From CALAED01 sp937891035 (GTDB lineage Bacteria; Actinomycetota; Actinomycetes; Streptosporangiales; Streptosporangiaceae), in NCBI GenBank assembly GCA_035642125.1, contig DASQSZ010000066.1, positions 1 through 20,257 of the forward strand: a stretch of DNA of 20,257 nt, given 5' to 3'. Positions 6,851 through 13,825 of the stretch are shown here, one piece after another (within the stretch, counting starts at the first letter, position 1; each line of letters begins with the position of its first letter). Under the pieces are notes generated by a model. That model searched no databases, had not been told where the DNA came from, and saw only the letters and a program-made list of their open reading frames with translations. The translations under genes were made by a program, and so were the position numbers.

Positions 6851-7679
6851 CGCGTAGGGTGATCCGCGTGGCGCGCCCGGACAGGGCGGCCAGGACGGGC
6901 CGATCGCGCCGGCCATCCGCGATCAGGACGCGGGGCACCCCGGCCACCAGCGCCTCGCGGGCGGCGATCAACTTGACTCCGATCCCGCCGCCGCGATGGG
7001 GCGGCGCCCCGCCGGCCGGTACCTCGCAGGTGGCCAGCACGGACCTCTCGTCAGCCGGATCGGCGAGCACGCCGGGCGCGCCGGTCAGCATGACGAGTGT
7101 CTCGGCGCCCAGGGCGGCCGCCATGGCCGCCGCCGCCCGGTCGGCGTCGACGTTGACCGGCCGCTCGTCCTCGGCGAGGGCGGGCGGTGAGACGACCGGC
7201 AGCAGCCCGGCCCGCAGCAGGGTCCGCAGCAGCTCGCCGTTGACCTCGACCACGCGCCCGCTGTGATCGTCGCGGACGATGACGCGCCGGCCCCCCACGA
7301 TCGCCCGGTGTGCCGTCTTGCGCCTGGCGCGCAACAACCCGCCGTCGATGCCGGTCAGCCCCACCGCGATGAGGCCCGCCGCCCCCAGCGCGCGCACCAG
7401 GCGCGGTTTGACCAGGCCGGCCAGCGCAAGCTGGACGACCTCGAGCGTGGGGCCGTCGGTGTGCCGGGTCGTCACGCCGTCGGGCGCCACGAGCCGGCGG
7501 CGCCGGACGCCGAGCCGCTCGCCCAGGCTGTCGATCTCGGCCGAGCCGCCGTGCGCGAGCACGACGGCCCGGCCGGCGCCGACGAGTTCGGCCACGTCGG
7601 CGCAGATCGCGGCCGGGTCGACGGCCGCGTTGCCGCCGCATTTCACGACCACGGGCCGGGTCTCCCGCTCAGCGCTCAC
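6840..7679 (-). CDS. lysZ: LysZ-like kinase acting on the LysW-bound amino acid
   Basis: The 279-residue protein is an amino acid kinase of the acetylglutamate kinase/LysZ type. It phosphorylates the side-chain carboxylate of the glutamate or aminoadipate held by LysW, giving an acyl phosphate for LysY. Visible are VVVKCGG (10-16), the phosphate-binding VVLAHGGSAE (39-48), the substrate region GLTGIDGGLLRARRK, NVDADRAAAAMAAALGAETLVMLTG in outline, and GGIGVKLIAAREALVAGV with the conserved lysine. GTG at 7679 is preferred over a longer frame to 7763 because GGAGGG lies at 7685-7690 and the kinase fold starts at once. It sits between LysY (14-base gap) and the transketolase (four-base overlap). 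That context, with LysW present, excludes a role in ordinary arginine synthesis alone. Confidence 0.93.
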   Translation of the reverse strand: MSAERETRPVVVKCGGNAAVDPAAICADVAELVGAGRAVVLAHGGSAEIDSLGERLGVRRRRLVAPDGVTTRHTDGPTLEVVQLALAGLVKPRLVRALGAAGLIAVGLTGIDGGLLRARRKTAHRAIVGGRRVIVRDDHSGRVVEVNGELLRTLLRAGLLPVVSPPALAEDERPVNVDADRAAAAMAAALGAETLVMLTGAPGVLADPADERSVLATCEVPAGGAPPHRGGGIGVKLIAAREALVAGVPRVLIADGRRDRPVLAALSGRATRITLRGAA

Positions 7680-7693
7680 GATGGCCCTCCGGG

Positions 7694-8758
7694 TCAGTTG
7701 GGATGGAGTCCGGGGAATTCCAGGCCGGTGCGTTCCGGCCAGCCGAGGCGGACGTTGAGGCATTGCACGGCGTTGCCGGCCCCGCCCTTGACCAGGTTGT
7801 CCAGCGCGCCGATCACCGTGGCGCGGCCCGCCTGCTCGTCAACCGCGAAGCCCACGTCGCAGAAGTTCGAACCGCTCAAGATCTTCGGCTCCGGGTAGCG
7901 GTACAGGCCGCGGCGCTGCGCGACGATCCGGACGAACGGCTCGCCCGCGTACCGCTTCCTGAACGCGCCGCGAACGGCCTGCTCGTCCACGCCGGCGGCG
8001 AGGGCGAACGTGCAGACGACCTGGACGCCGCGGACCGCCTCGACCCCGGTGGCGCCCATCCGGACCGACAGGCCGGTCGCCTGGATGATCTCGGCCTCGT
8101 GCCGGTGCCCGGTCGGCGCGAACACCCGCAGCGCGCCGCTGCGCTCGGCGTGCAGGTGGGCCGCGCCGGCCCTACCGCCCGGGCCGGTCATGACGGCCGT
8201 CGTACCCGACCCGCTGGACCCGGTGCGGGCGTCCACAGTCACGACGCCGGCGGCGAGGCCGTAGTCGGCGACGGGCGCGAGCGAGATGATCGCGGCCGCG
8301 GCCATGCATCCGGGGACGCTGATCCGGTCGGCGGTGCGGAGCTCATCGCGCCACAGCTCGGGCAGCCCGCGGCGGAAGGTCGCGAGCAGCGCCGGCTCGG
8401 CGTGCGGAACGCCGTAGTACTTGGCGTAGACGGCCGGGTCGCGCAGCCGGAAGTCGGCCGACAGGTCGATGACGCACCCGGCCCGCCGCAGGAAGTACGG
8501 GATCCGCCGCATGGTCTCGCGATGCGGCGCGGCGAGGAACAGCACGTCGTAGGTCCTCAGCCGATCGACCGGCAGGAACGTCAGATCGGTCAGGCCGCGC
8601 AGGTTGGGGTGCCGCCCGTCGACGCGGCGCCCGGCGAACCGGTCGGACGTGGCGGCCGCCACCTCGACCAGCGGATGGCCGAGCAGGATGCGCAACAGCT
8701 CCCCGCCGATGTAGCCGGACGCCCCCACGATCGCCACCGTGGTTGGCGCACACGTCAT
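7694..8758 (-). CDS. lysY: LysY-like reductase making the carrier-bound semialdehyde
   Basis: The 354-residue protein belongs to the ArgC/LysY family, NADPH-dependent N-acyl-glutamyl-phosphate reductases. It reduces the LysW-bound acyl phosphate to a semialdehyde. The N-terminal nucleotide-binding motif is VAIVGASGYIGGELLRIL (8-25); the catalytic cysteine is C151 in SVPGCMAAAAI; the conserved histidine is in APTGHRHEAEI (214-224); and GSNFCDVGFAVDE (296-308) and GALDNLVKGGAGNAVQCLN close the fold, all as in LysY. Length is normal. Its ATG overlaps the LysX stop by four bases (ATGA at 8755-8758). Its product, an aldehyde on the carrier, is the natural acceptor for the transketolase encoded two genes downstream. 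Confidence 0.94.
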   Translation of the reverse strand: MTCAPTTVAIVGASGYIGGELLRILLGHPLVEVAAATSDRFAGRRVDGRHPNLRGLTDLTFLPVDRLRTYDVLFLAAPHRETMRRIPYFLRRAGCVIDLSADFRLRDPAVYAKYYGVPHAEPALLATFRRGLPELWRDELRTADRISVPGCMAAAAIISLAPVADYGLAAGVVTVDARTGSSGSGTTAVMTGPGGRAGAAHLHAERSGALRVFAPTGHRHEAEIIQATGLSVRMGATGVEAVRGVQVVCTFALAAGVDEQAVRGAFRKRYAGEPFVRIVAQRRGLYRYPEPKILSGSNFCDVGFAVDEQAGRATVIGALDNLVKGGAGNAVQCLNVRLGWPERTGLEFPGLHPN

Positions 8759-9612
8759 GCGGGCCCCCGTCCGGCCACATGATCGGCGATGCGCCCGGCG
8801 ACGTCGACCGTCCGCCCGACGGCCCGCTGGAATCCGGAGAACTCCACGCCGTGGTTGACCTCGAGCACGAACAGCTCCCCGTCGGCGTTCTCGACGACAT
8901 CGACGCCGGCGATCTCCGCGCCCACCGCCTCGGCCGCCCGCACCGCCAGCTTGGCCAGCTCGTCGGTGAGGGGACACGGCTCGGTCTGTGCGCCCCGCGC
9001 CACGTTGGTCCGCCAGTGGTCGCCGTGCCGGTACGTCGCGCCCACGGCGTCCCCGCCGACCACGATGACGCGGATGTCCCTGCCGGGCTTGATGATGAGC
9101 TCTTGTACGTAGACGATGCGCGACTGCGGGGCCGGCAGCGCGTCGAGGTACTCCATCACCGTCGTGGCCATGTGCCGGTCCGGCACCCGGGTCACCAGCC
9201 GTCCCCACGAGCCGACCAGCGGCTTGACCACCGCCGGGTAGCCGATCGCGTCGAGCGCGGCCAGCGCCGCCTGCGGGGTGAGGCCGAGCGCGGTGCGCGG
9301 CGTGGGCAACCCGGCCGCCCGCAGCGCCAGCGAGGTGCGCCACTTGTCGCCGCAGGTCTCGGTCGCGGCGGCGGAGTTCACCACCGTGCCGCCCAGCGCC
9401 TCGATCATCTTGGCCGCGTAGAGCGCGCGGGTGTGCGCGATCTCGCGGTTGAGCACGACCCGCCACGGCGGCGGGTGCTCGCCAACGAAGCTCCAATACG
9501 TCCTGGTGTCGATGTGCTCGTGGCGCACGCCGCGCCGGTCGAGCGCCGCCATGATCCGTTTTTCGTCGGCCCGCACCCGAGAGGCGAAGACCGCGACGCT
9601 GGCCGCGGTCAC
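8755..9612 (-). CDS. lysX: LysX-like ATP-grasp ligase that loads the amino acid on LysW
   Basis: The 285-residue ATP-grasp enzyme joins the alpha-amino group of an amino acid to the C-terminal glutamate of LysW. Diagnostic stretches are VVKPLVGSWGRLVTRV (128-143), VQELIIKPGRDIRVIVVGG (169-187), and the metal site VDVVENADGELFVLEVNHGVEF (237-258). The last is followed by SGFQRAVG; a Gly-Phe pair at 260-261 is, from memory, a feature of ArgX-type enzymes that take glutamate and not aminoadipate. This has not been checked against sequences. The GTG start overlaps the LysW stop (GTGA at 9609-9612), so carrier and ligase are translationally coupled. The absence of homocitrate pathway genes also favours glutamate. 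Confidence 0.95.
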   Translation of the reverse strand: MTAASVAVFASRVRADEKRIMAALDRRGVRHEHIDTRTYWSFVGEHPPPWRVVLNREIAHTRALYAAKMIEALGGTVVNSAAATETCGDKWRTSLALRAAGLPTPRTALGLTPQAALAALDAIGYPAVVKPLVGSWGRLVTRVPDRHMATTVMEYLDALPAPQSRIVYVQELIIKPGRDIRVIVVGGDAVGATYRHGDHWRTNVARGAQTEPCPLTDELAKLAVRAAEAVGAEIAGVDVVENADGELFVLEVNHGVEFSGFQRAVGRTVDVAGRIADHVAGRGPA

Positions 9613-9773
9613 TCGCCCCAGTCCTCCTCCACCTCGGGCGCCAGGGCCAGCGTCAGCGGTTCAGCCGCGACGACCTCGAGCTCGGTGGCGCATTCTGAGC
9701 ATTCGACGATCTCGCTGACCTGAGGTCGTTCGGTCAGCACGACGGTGCCTTCACATTCCGGGCAGCTGGCCAC
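9609..9773 (-). CDS. lysW: LysW-type amino-group carrier protein (AmCP)
   Basis: This 54-residue acidic protein is too short for usual gene cutoffs. It begins at a GTG (9773) with AAGGGGA about nine bases upstream and ends in the hallmark LysW C-terminus EDWGE, whose last glutamate forms the amide with the substrate's amino group. The N-terminal half carries a zinc ribbon: CPEC at residues 4-7 and CSEC at 25-28. The middle EIVECSECATELEVV is the classic LysW pattern. It acts as a protective carrier: the substrate stays attached while kinase, reductase and other enzymes dock on its acidic surface. The stop overlaps the LysX start by four bases. Its presence defines the whole region as an AmCP-dependent pathway. 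Confidence 0.96.
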   Translation of the reverse strand: MASCPECEGTVVLTERPQVSEIVECSECATELEVVAAEPLTLALAPEVEEDWGE

Positions 9774-9813
9774 GGTCTTTGTCCCCTTCTCGTTGCGCGG
9801 TCTTTCGCTTCCG

Positions 9814-10959
9814 CTACGGCGCGTTCTCGCGCCCGAGCAGCTGCCGGGCGACGACGAGCTTGGTCACGTTCGCGGTGCCGTCGGCCAACTCCGTGCCGAT
9901 CACGTCGCGCAGTCGCCGAGCCAGCGGCCGGTCCTCTCCCCAGCCCAGCTGGCCGAGGGTGAGGAGCGCTTGATGGCACGCGTCGACGGCCGCCTTCGGC
10001 GCCCACCACTTGGCCATGTTCGCCTCGGTCCGGTGGTCGAGCCCGGCGTCCTTGCGCCACAGCGCCTCATAAGCCAGCAGCCGCGCCGCGTGCAGGAAGG
10101 TCGCGTGCTCGACCAGCGGGAACGACACCCCCTGGAAGCGCCCGATCGGCTGCCCGAAGGCCCGCCGGTGCCGCGCGTGCGCCAGCGCCTCGTCCATCGC
10201 CGCCCGGGCCGCGCCGAGGCACATCAGCGCGATGAGCGCGCGCGAGTAGTCGAACCCGCGCATGACCTCGACGAACCCGCAGCCGGGCGCGCCGACCACG
10301 TCGTCCCGGCCGACCGGCACGTCGTCGAAGGTCAGCGTGGCCCGGCCGCCGGCGCGGCTGCCCAGGTCGCGCAGCCGGGCGCGCTCGACGCGCGAATCGT
10401 CCAGGGCGATGAAGAAGGCGGTCACCCCATGTGCGCCCGCCTGGCCGGTACGGGCGAAGACAAGACCGTGCGTGGCGTATTCGCCCAGCATCGTCGAGGT
10501 CTTCTCGCCCGATAGCCGCCACCCGTCACCGGCGGGCACGGCGCGCAGCTCGATGTTGGCCGCGTCGCTGCCATGGCCGGGCTCGGTGAGGCAGACCGCG
10601 ATGATCGACTCGCCGCGCGCGATCGGCGGCAGCCAGCGGGCGCGCTGCGCGTCGGTGGCGTTCGCGTCCAGCACGCCGGCGACCAGGGCGGCGTTCAAGA
10701 CCGGATAGCAGACGGTGAGGTCGCCGGCGGCCAGCTCCTCCAAGACGATGCCCGTGCCGACCGCGCTCGCCGCCCGGCCGCCGTAGGCCACCGGCACGCG
10801 CAGCGCGAACAAACCCTCGGCGGCCAGCTCGGCGAACAACCCGGGGCGCAGCCGCTCGCGCCGATCGCCGTCGGCCGCGGCCGGGGCCAGCCGGCCGGCG
10901 GCGAACGCCCGGATCCGCTCGGCCAGCGCCCGCTGCTCCGCGTCGAATTCGAAGTCCAT
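9814..10959 (-). CDS. Acyl-CoA dehydrogenase family flavoprotein
   Basis: The 381-residue protein shows the acyl-CoA dehydrogenase fold: N-terminal helical domain from EFDAEQRALAERIRAFA, FAD contact region VCLTEPGHGSDAANIE (122-137), beta domain with GEKTSTM and FDDVPVG, and C-terminal domain HRRAFGQPIGRFQGVSFPLV (264-283). Near the end, where most family members have YEGT with the catalytic glutamate, it reads LADGTANVTKLVVAR, placing D360 at that site by eye. Such enzymes desaturate acyl-CoA or acyl-carrier substrates. Its ATG overlaps the stop of the upstream acyl-CoA ligase gene by one base (TGATG), so the pair likely makes an unsaturated acyl group that is attached to or modifies the AmCP-derived amino acid. 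The substrate is unknown. Confidence 0.88.
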   Translation of the reverse strand: MDFEFDAEQRALAERIRAFAAGRLAPAAADGDRRERLRPGLFAELAAEGLFALRVPVAYGGRAASAVGTGIVLEELAAGDLTVCYPVLNAALVAGVLDANATDAQRARWLPPIARGESIIAVCLTEPGHGSDAANIELRAVPAGDGWRLSGEKTSTMLGEYATHGLVFARTGQAGAHGVTAFFIALDDSRVERARLRDLGSRAGGRATLTFDDVPVGRDDVVGAPGCGFVEVMRGFDYSRALIALMCLGAARAAMDEALAHARHRRAFGQPIGRFQGVSFPLVEHATFLHAARLLAYEALWRKDAGLDHRTEANMAKWWAPKAAVDACHQALLTLGQLGWGEDRPLARRLRDVIGTELADGTANVTKLVVARQLLGRENAP

Positions 10960-12632
10960 CAGCGGGGCACCCCCTGTTCCGGTGCCGCGAGCAGCTCGCG
11001 CAGCCGGAACTTTTGGATCTTTCCGGATGGCGTCTTCGGCAGCTCGGCGACGAGCACGACCCGTTCTGGCCAGTAGTGCTTGGCCATGCCCAGCGCGTCC
11101 AGGTGCCCGGTCAGGTCGGCGAGGGACGGCGGCTGTCCGGGCCCGGCCGGCACGATCACGGCGCAGGCGCGCTCGCCGAGCCGCTCGTCGGGGTAGCCGA
11201 CCACGGCCACGTCCCGAATGGCCGGGTGACGCAGCAGCGCCGCCTCCACCTCGACCACCGGGATCTTTTCCGCGCCTCGCGAGATCAGGTCCTTGACCCG
11301 CCCGGCGATCCTGATCCCGCCGTACCCGTCGTCGCGGGCCAGGTCGCCGGTGTCGAACCAGCCGTCGTCGGTGAGCGCCGCCGCGTACGTCTCGGGCCGC
11401 CCGAAGTAGCCGACGCACTGGCTCGCCCCGCGGACCTGGAGCCGCCCGACGCCGCCGCCGGCCGTCGCGGTATCCGCCGCCACGCCAGGGTCGGGAACGA
11501 TCCGCACCTCCATGCCGGGCACGGCGCTGCCATCGCTTTCCGCGGCCCGCAGCGGCGGCTGGTCCGGGCGGGTGATCGTGACGCAGCCGTTCTCCGTCAT
11601 CCCCCACAGCGCGTAGACCCGGCAGCCAAGCACGTCGCGGGCCTGTTCGACCACCACGGGCGGGATCGGCGCGCTGCCGGTGGCGAACGTCTTCAGCGCC
11701 GAAAGGTCGCGCGGCGAGCGGCGTTGCGCCTCGATCAGGTCGGCCAAAAACGTCGGCGCCCCCATGAAGAACGTCACCCGGTGCTCCTCGATGATCCGCA
11801 GCATGAGGCCGGGGTCCCACGCGTCCACGTGCACCGACGTGCCGCCCAGCAGCAACGGCATGAGGAAGTTCCAGGTGTAGCCGGCCTGGTGGGTGGTCGG
11901 CGAGCCCATCGCGGTGACCTCGTCCGGCGACAACCACAGCACGTCGGCCTGCGCTCTGTTCATGGCGTACAGCGTGTTGTTCGTGTGCACCACGCCCTTG
12001 GGCTCGCCCGTCGTCCCCGAGGTGAACATGACCTGGGCCGGGTCGTCGGGCCCGCTCTCCCGCGCGTCCAACTCACTCGGAGGGGGGTCGAGCGGCCGGT
12101 CGGCGCCGAGCAGATCGCGGTCGAAGTCGAGGGCACCGACGACGTCGGCGCCGTCCAACAGCACCCGATGGCGCAGCGTCGGCACGGCCGCCGCCACCTC
12201 GGCGCTCATGTCGGCGTACGAAAAGCCGCGAAAGGTCGCTTGGGCGACGTAGACGGGGCTGGCGGTCAGCCGTGTCATGAACTCGACCTCGCGCCTGCGC
12301 ATGATCGGCACCACCGGGCCGGGCACCGCGCCGGCGCGCGCGCACGCCAAGCACAGCGCGATCAGCTGCCAGGAGTTGGGCAGCTGCAAGGTCACCACGT
12401 CGCCGCGCCGCACGCCGAGGCGTACCAGCGCCGCGGCGAGCCGGTCGACGAGGTCGGTCAGGGCGGCATAGGTGATGGTCTCCGGGCCGCGACCGTCGGC
12501 GTGCCGGCAGATCAGCGCGGCACGGTCGGGCTGCCGCCGGGCGGCCGCGCGCAGATCGTCGAGAAACGTCTCCTCGCGCCACCGGCCTTCGGCGCGAAAT
12601 ATCGCGGTCGTGCGCTCCCGCGTCGTCGGCAT
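10959..12632 (-). CDS. AMP-forming acyl-CoA ligase (FadD/AliA-like)
   Basis: The 557-residue adenylate-forming enzyme activates a carboxylic acid with ATP and normally transfers it to CoA. Seen are the P-loop TSGTTGEPKG (204-213), YALWGMTENG (340-349 region), GWFDTGDL (424-431), GRVKDLISRGAEKI (444-457) and the catalytic lysine in PKTPSGKIQKFRLRE (K538). The region WNFLMPLLLGGTSVHVDAWDP looks more like cyclohexanecarboxylate-type ligases than long-chain ones; this is an impression only. The ATG at 12632 has GGAG six bases upstream; a longer frame to 12725 crosses a palindrome and is rejected. It is the first gene of the minus-strand operon, overlapping the dehydrogenase by one base. It may equally activate an acid for direct amide formation. 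Confidence 0.9.
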   Translation of the reverse strand: MPTTRERTTAIFRAEGRWREETFLDDLRAAARRQPDRAALICRHADGRGPETITYAALTDLVDRLAAALVRLGVRRGDVVTLQLPNSWQLIALCLACARAGAVPGPVVPIMRRREVEFMTRLTASPVYVAQATFRGFSYADMSAEVAAAVPTLRHRVLLDGADVVGALDFDRDLLGADRPLDPPPSELDARESGPDDPAQVMFTSGTTGEPKGVVHTNNTLYAMNRAQADVLWLSPDEVTAMGSPTTHQAGYTWNFLMPLLLGGTSVHVDAWDPGLMLRIIEEHRVTFFMGAPTFLADLIEAQRRSPRDLSALKTFATGSAPIPPVVVEQARDVLGCRVYALWGMTENGCVTITRPDQPPLRAAESDGSAVPGMEVRIVPDPGVAADTATAGGGVGRLQVRGASQCVGYFGRPETYAAALTDDGWFDTGDLARDDGYGGIRIAGRVKDLISRGAEKIPVVEVEAALLRHPAIRDVAVVGYPDERLGERACAVIVPAGPGQPPSLADLTGHLDALGMAKHYWPERVVLVAELPKTPSGKIQKFRLRELLAAPEQGVPR

Positions 12633-12647
12633 GTCGGCTCCATAGGC

Positions 12648-12662
12648 ATCGCGGCCCGCGAT
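12648..12662. promoter_or_regulatory. Perfect palindrome ATCGCGG-C-CCGCGAT
   Basis: Seven-base arms around a single central base form a 15-base palindrome about 16 bases upstream of the acyl-CoA ligase start. The tiny spacer rules out an RNA hairpin of normal shape, so a dimeric DNA-binding protein is the likeliest reader. It is at the head of the eight-gene operon. The regulator is not identified. Confidence 0.45.
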
Positions 12663-12712
12663 TCCCGGGCCGTCCCATTTGCGTCCGAAAGGTCTCACGC
12701 CGAGATGAGCAG

Positions 12713-12731
12713 CGGCAATAAACAATTGCCG
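12713..12731. promoter_or_regulatory. Inverted repeat CGGCAAT-AAACA-ATTGCCG
   Basis: Perfect seven-base arms flank a five-base AT-rich spacer in the 271-base region between the two divergent operons. It lies in a locally AT-rich patch (12715-12765) where a promoter would be expected. The form suits a dimeric activator or repressor controlling both operons, possibly the LuxR-type protein, but that assignment is only inference. Confidence 0.5.
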
Positions 12732-12857
12732 TCATTAATGCGTTGACGTCCCGTTGATTTACGTTGCATCGTCACCGCGATTTGGTCGGCGGCGCGTCAA
12801 CGCGGCGCCCGCGCGGGTTCCATCTCGCAAGGGATTCCCGCCCGGTTCCGCGCCCCG

Positions 12858-12887
12858 TTGACTGGCAAGCCGGTCGTGGCCTGTACT
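12858..12887 (+). promoter_or_regulatory. Possible promoter of the plus-strand operon
   Basis: TTGACT at 12858-12863 matches a -35 box well; TGTACT at 12882-12887 is a weak -10 box at an 18-base spacing. The start of transcription would fall very near the ribosome binding site GAGGA (12891-12895) of the shell protein gene, which weakens the call. Confidence 0.3.
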
Positions 12888-12903
12888 TCAGAGGACGGAA
12901 CAC

Positions 12904-13797
12904 ATGAGCACAGATCAGCTCGGGCGCACGCTCCCCGACCCCGCGTTCACCCGCCGCAGCCCAGGGGAGGAGTTCGCTTGGGCGGTGGCGGGCACGCAGG
13001 GCGACGCGGATGTCGAGGTTCCGTTCCAGGTGCCGTTGCCGGCGGCCTTCCCGCTGTTCGCCACCCGGCCGCGCTATGCCGTGCGGCATCTGCTCAAGAC
13101 CGCGACCGTGCCCGACCACCCGGTGCCCTACGTGCACGAGCCGCCGGAGCCGGCGCCGGTCCCGGCCACCCGGCCGGTGTCGGGCACGTCGTACGCCGCC
13201 AGCCCGGAGGCGGCGTTTCGCTCCAGCGTCCGCGTCGCCGGGCTGACCGACCTGCGCGCGTCGGTGACCGTGCCGAAGGGGTTGCTCGACGAGCCGGCCC
13301 TGCTCGCCACGTTCGTCGACTACCGCGTGCTGGTGCGGCTGTCCACGGTCGAGAACGAGGCGCTGTTGCACGGCACCGCCGACGGGGCGATCACCGGCCT
13401 GCTGCGCCTGCCGGAGCTGCGCCGCGCGCCCCTCGACCCGGCCTTCGGTGCGGATCCGGCGGCGGCGCTGACGGCGGCGGCGGCCGAGGTCGAAGAGACC
13501 GGCGGCTCGTGCGACGGCATCGTCGCCCACCCCGCCCTCTACTGGCGGCTGGTCGCGGACGGCGCCCTGGGCCGGCTGGCCGAGGCCGGCATCAGGATCT
13601 CCCGGACCCGCATGATCTCCCGGCACGAGGTCCTGCTCGGCGACTTCAGGGCCGCGGTGACGCTGCTCGAACCGGGCGTGTCGACGGTCGCGCTGCGCCG
13701 CGGCGACGGCGGCGACCGGATCGAGGCCGGCACGCGCACGGGGCTGGCGGTCCATCTGCCGCAGCACTTCGTGCTGCTGTCACCGGCCGGGCGCTGA
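12904..13797 (+). CDS. Encapsulin-like HK97-fold shell protein
   Basis: The 297-residue protein matches the HK97 major capsid fold by eye. In order: YAVRHLLKTATVPDHPVPYVHE (58-79); SGTSYAASPEAAFRSSVRVAGLTDLRASVTVPKGLLDE (93-130), which parallels the capsid E-loop and following strand; the spine helix to ENEALLHGTADGAITGLL (150-167); the A-domain stretch EETGGSCDGIVAHPALYWRLV (197-217); LLGDFRAAVTLLEPGVSTVAL (244-264); and RTGLAVHLPQHFVLL (278-292). There is no portal, terminase, protease or tail gene nearby, which argues against a prophage and for an encapsulin, a self-assembling nanocompartment. A published classification recognises encapsulins tied to natural-product clusters (Family 3), which this context fits. 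It is first in the plus-strand operon, with GAGGA eight bases before the ATG. Confidence 0.82.
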   Translation: MSTDQLGRTLPDPAFTRRSPGEEFAWAVAGTQGDADVEVPFQVPLPAAFPLFATRPRYAVRHLLKTATVPDHPVPYVHEPPEPAPVPATRPVSGTSYAASPEAAFRSSVRVAGLTDLRASVTVPKGLLDEPALLATFVDYRVLVRLSTVENEALLHGTADGAITGLLRLPELRRAPLDPAFGADPAAALTAAAAEVEETGGSCDGIVAHPALYWRLVADGALGRLAEAGIRISRTRMISRHEVLLGDFRAAVTLLEPGVSTVALRRGDGGDRIEAGTRTGLAVHLPQHFVLLSPAGR

Positions 13798-13825
13798 CGG
13801 ACATCGATCGGGATCGGAGGCGGCG

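Noticed and set aside
6840..9773. LysW-LysX-LysY-LysZ read as the primary lysine or arginine pathway.
   Set aside because: The same operons hold a split transketolase, acyl-CoA enzymes, sulfotransferase and exporter, and no aminotransferase or homocitrate pathway genes; it cannot be fully excluded without the rest of the genome.
11013..12746. A 577-codon open frame on the plus strand opposite the acyl-CoA ligase.
   Set aside because: It is the antisense shadow of a gene with complete adenylation motifs; its product is Arg/Gly/His-rich with no domain.
12772..13767. A 331-codon open frame on the minus strand opposite the shell protein gene.
   Set aside because: High-GC shadow frame; the plus-strand frame has the HK97-like pattern and a good ribosome binding site.
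12904..13797. The shell protein read as evidence of a prophage.
   Set aside because: No terminase, portal, protease, tail, integrase or lysis gene is in the window, and the gene is embedded in a metabolic operon.
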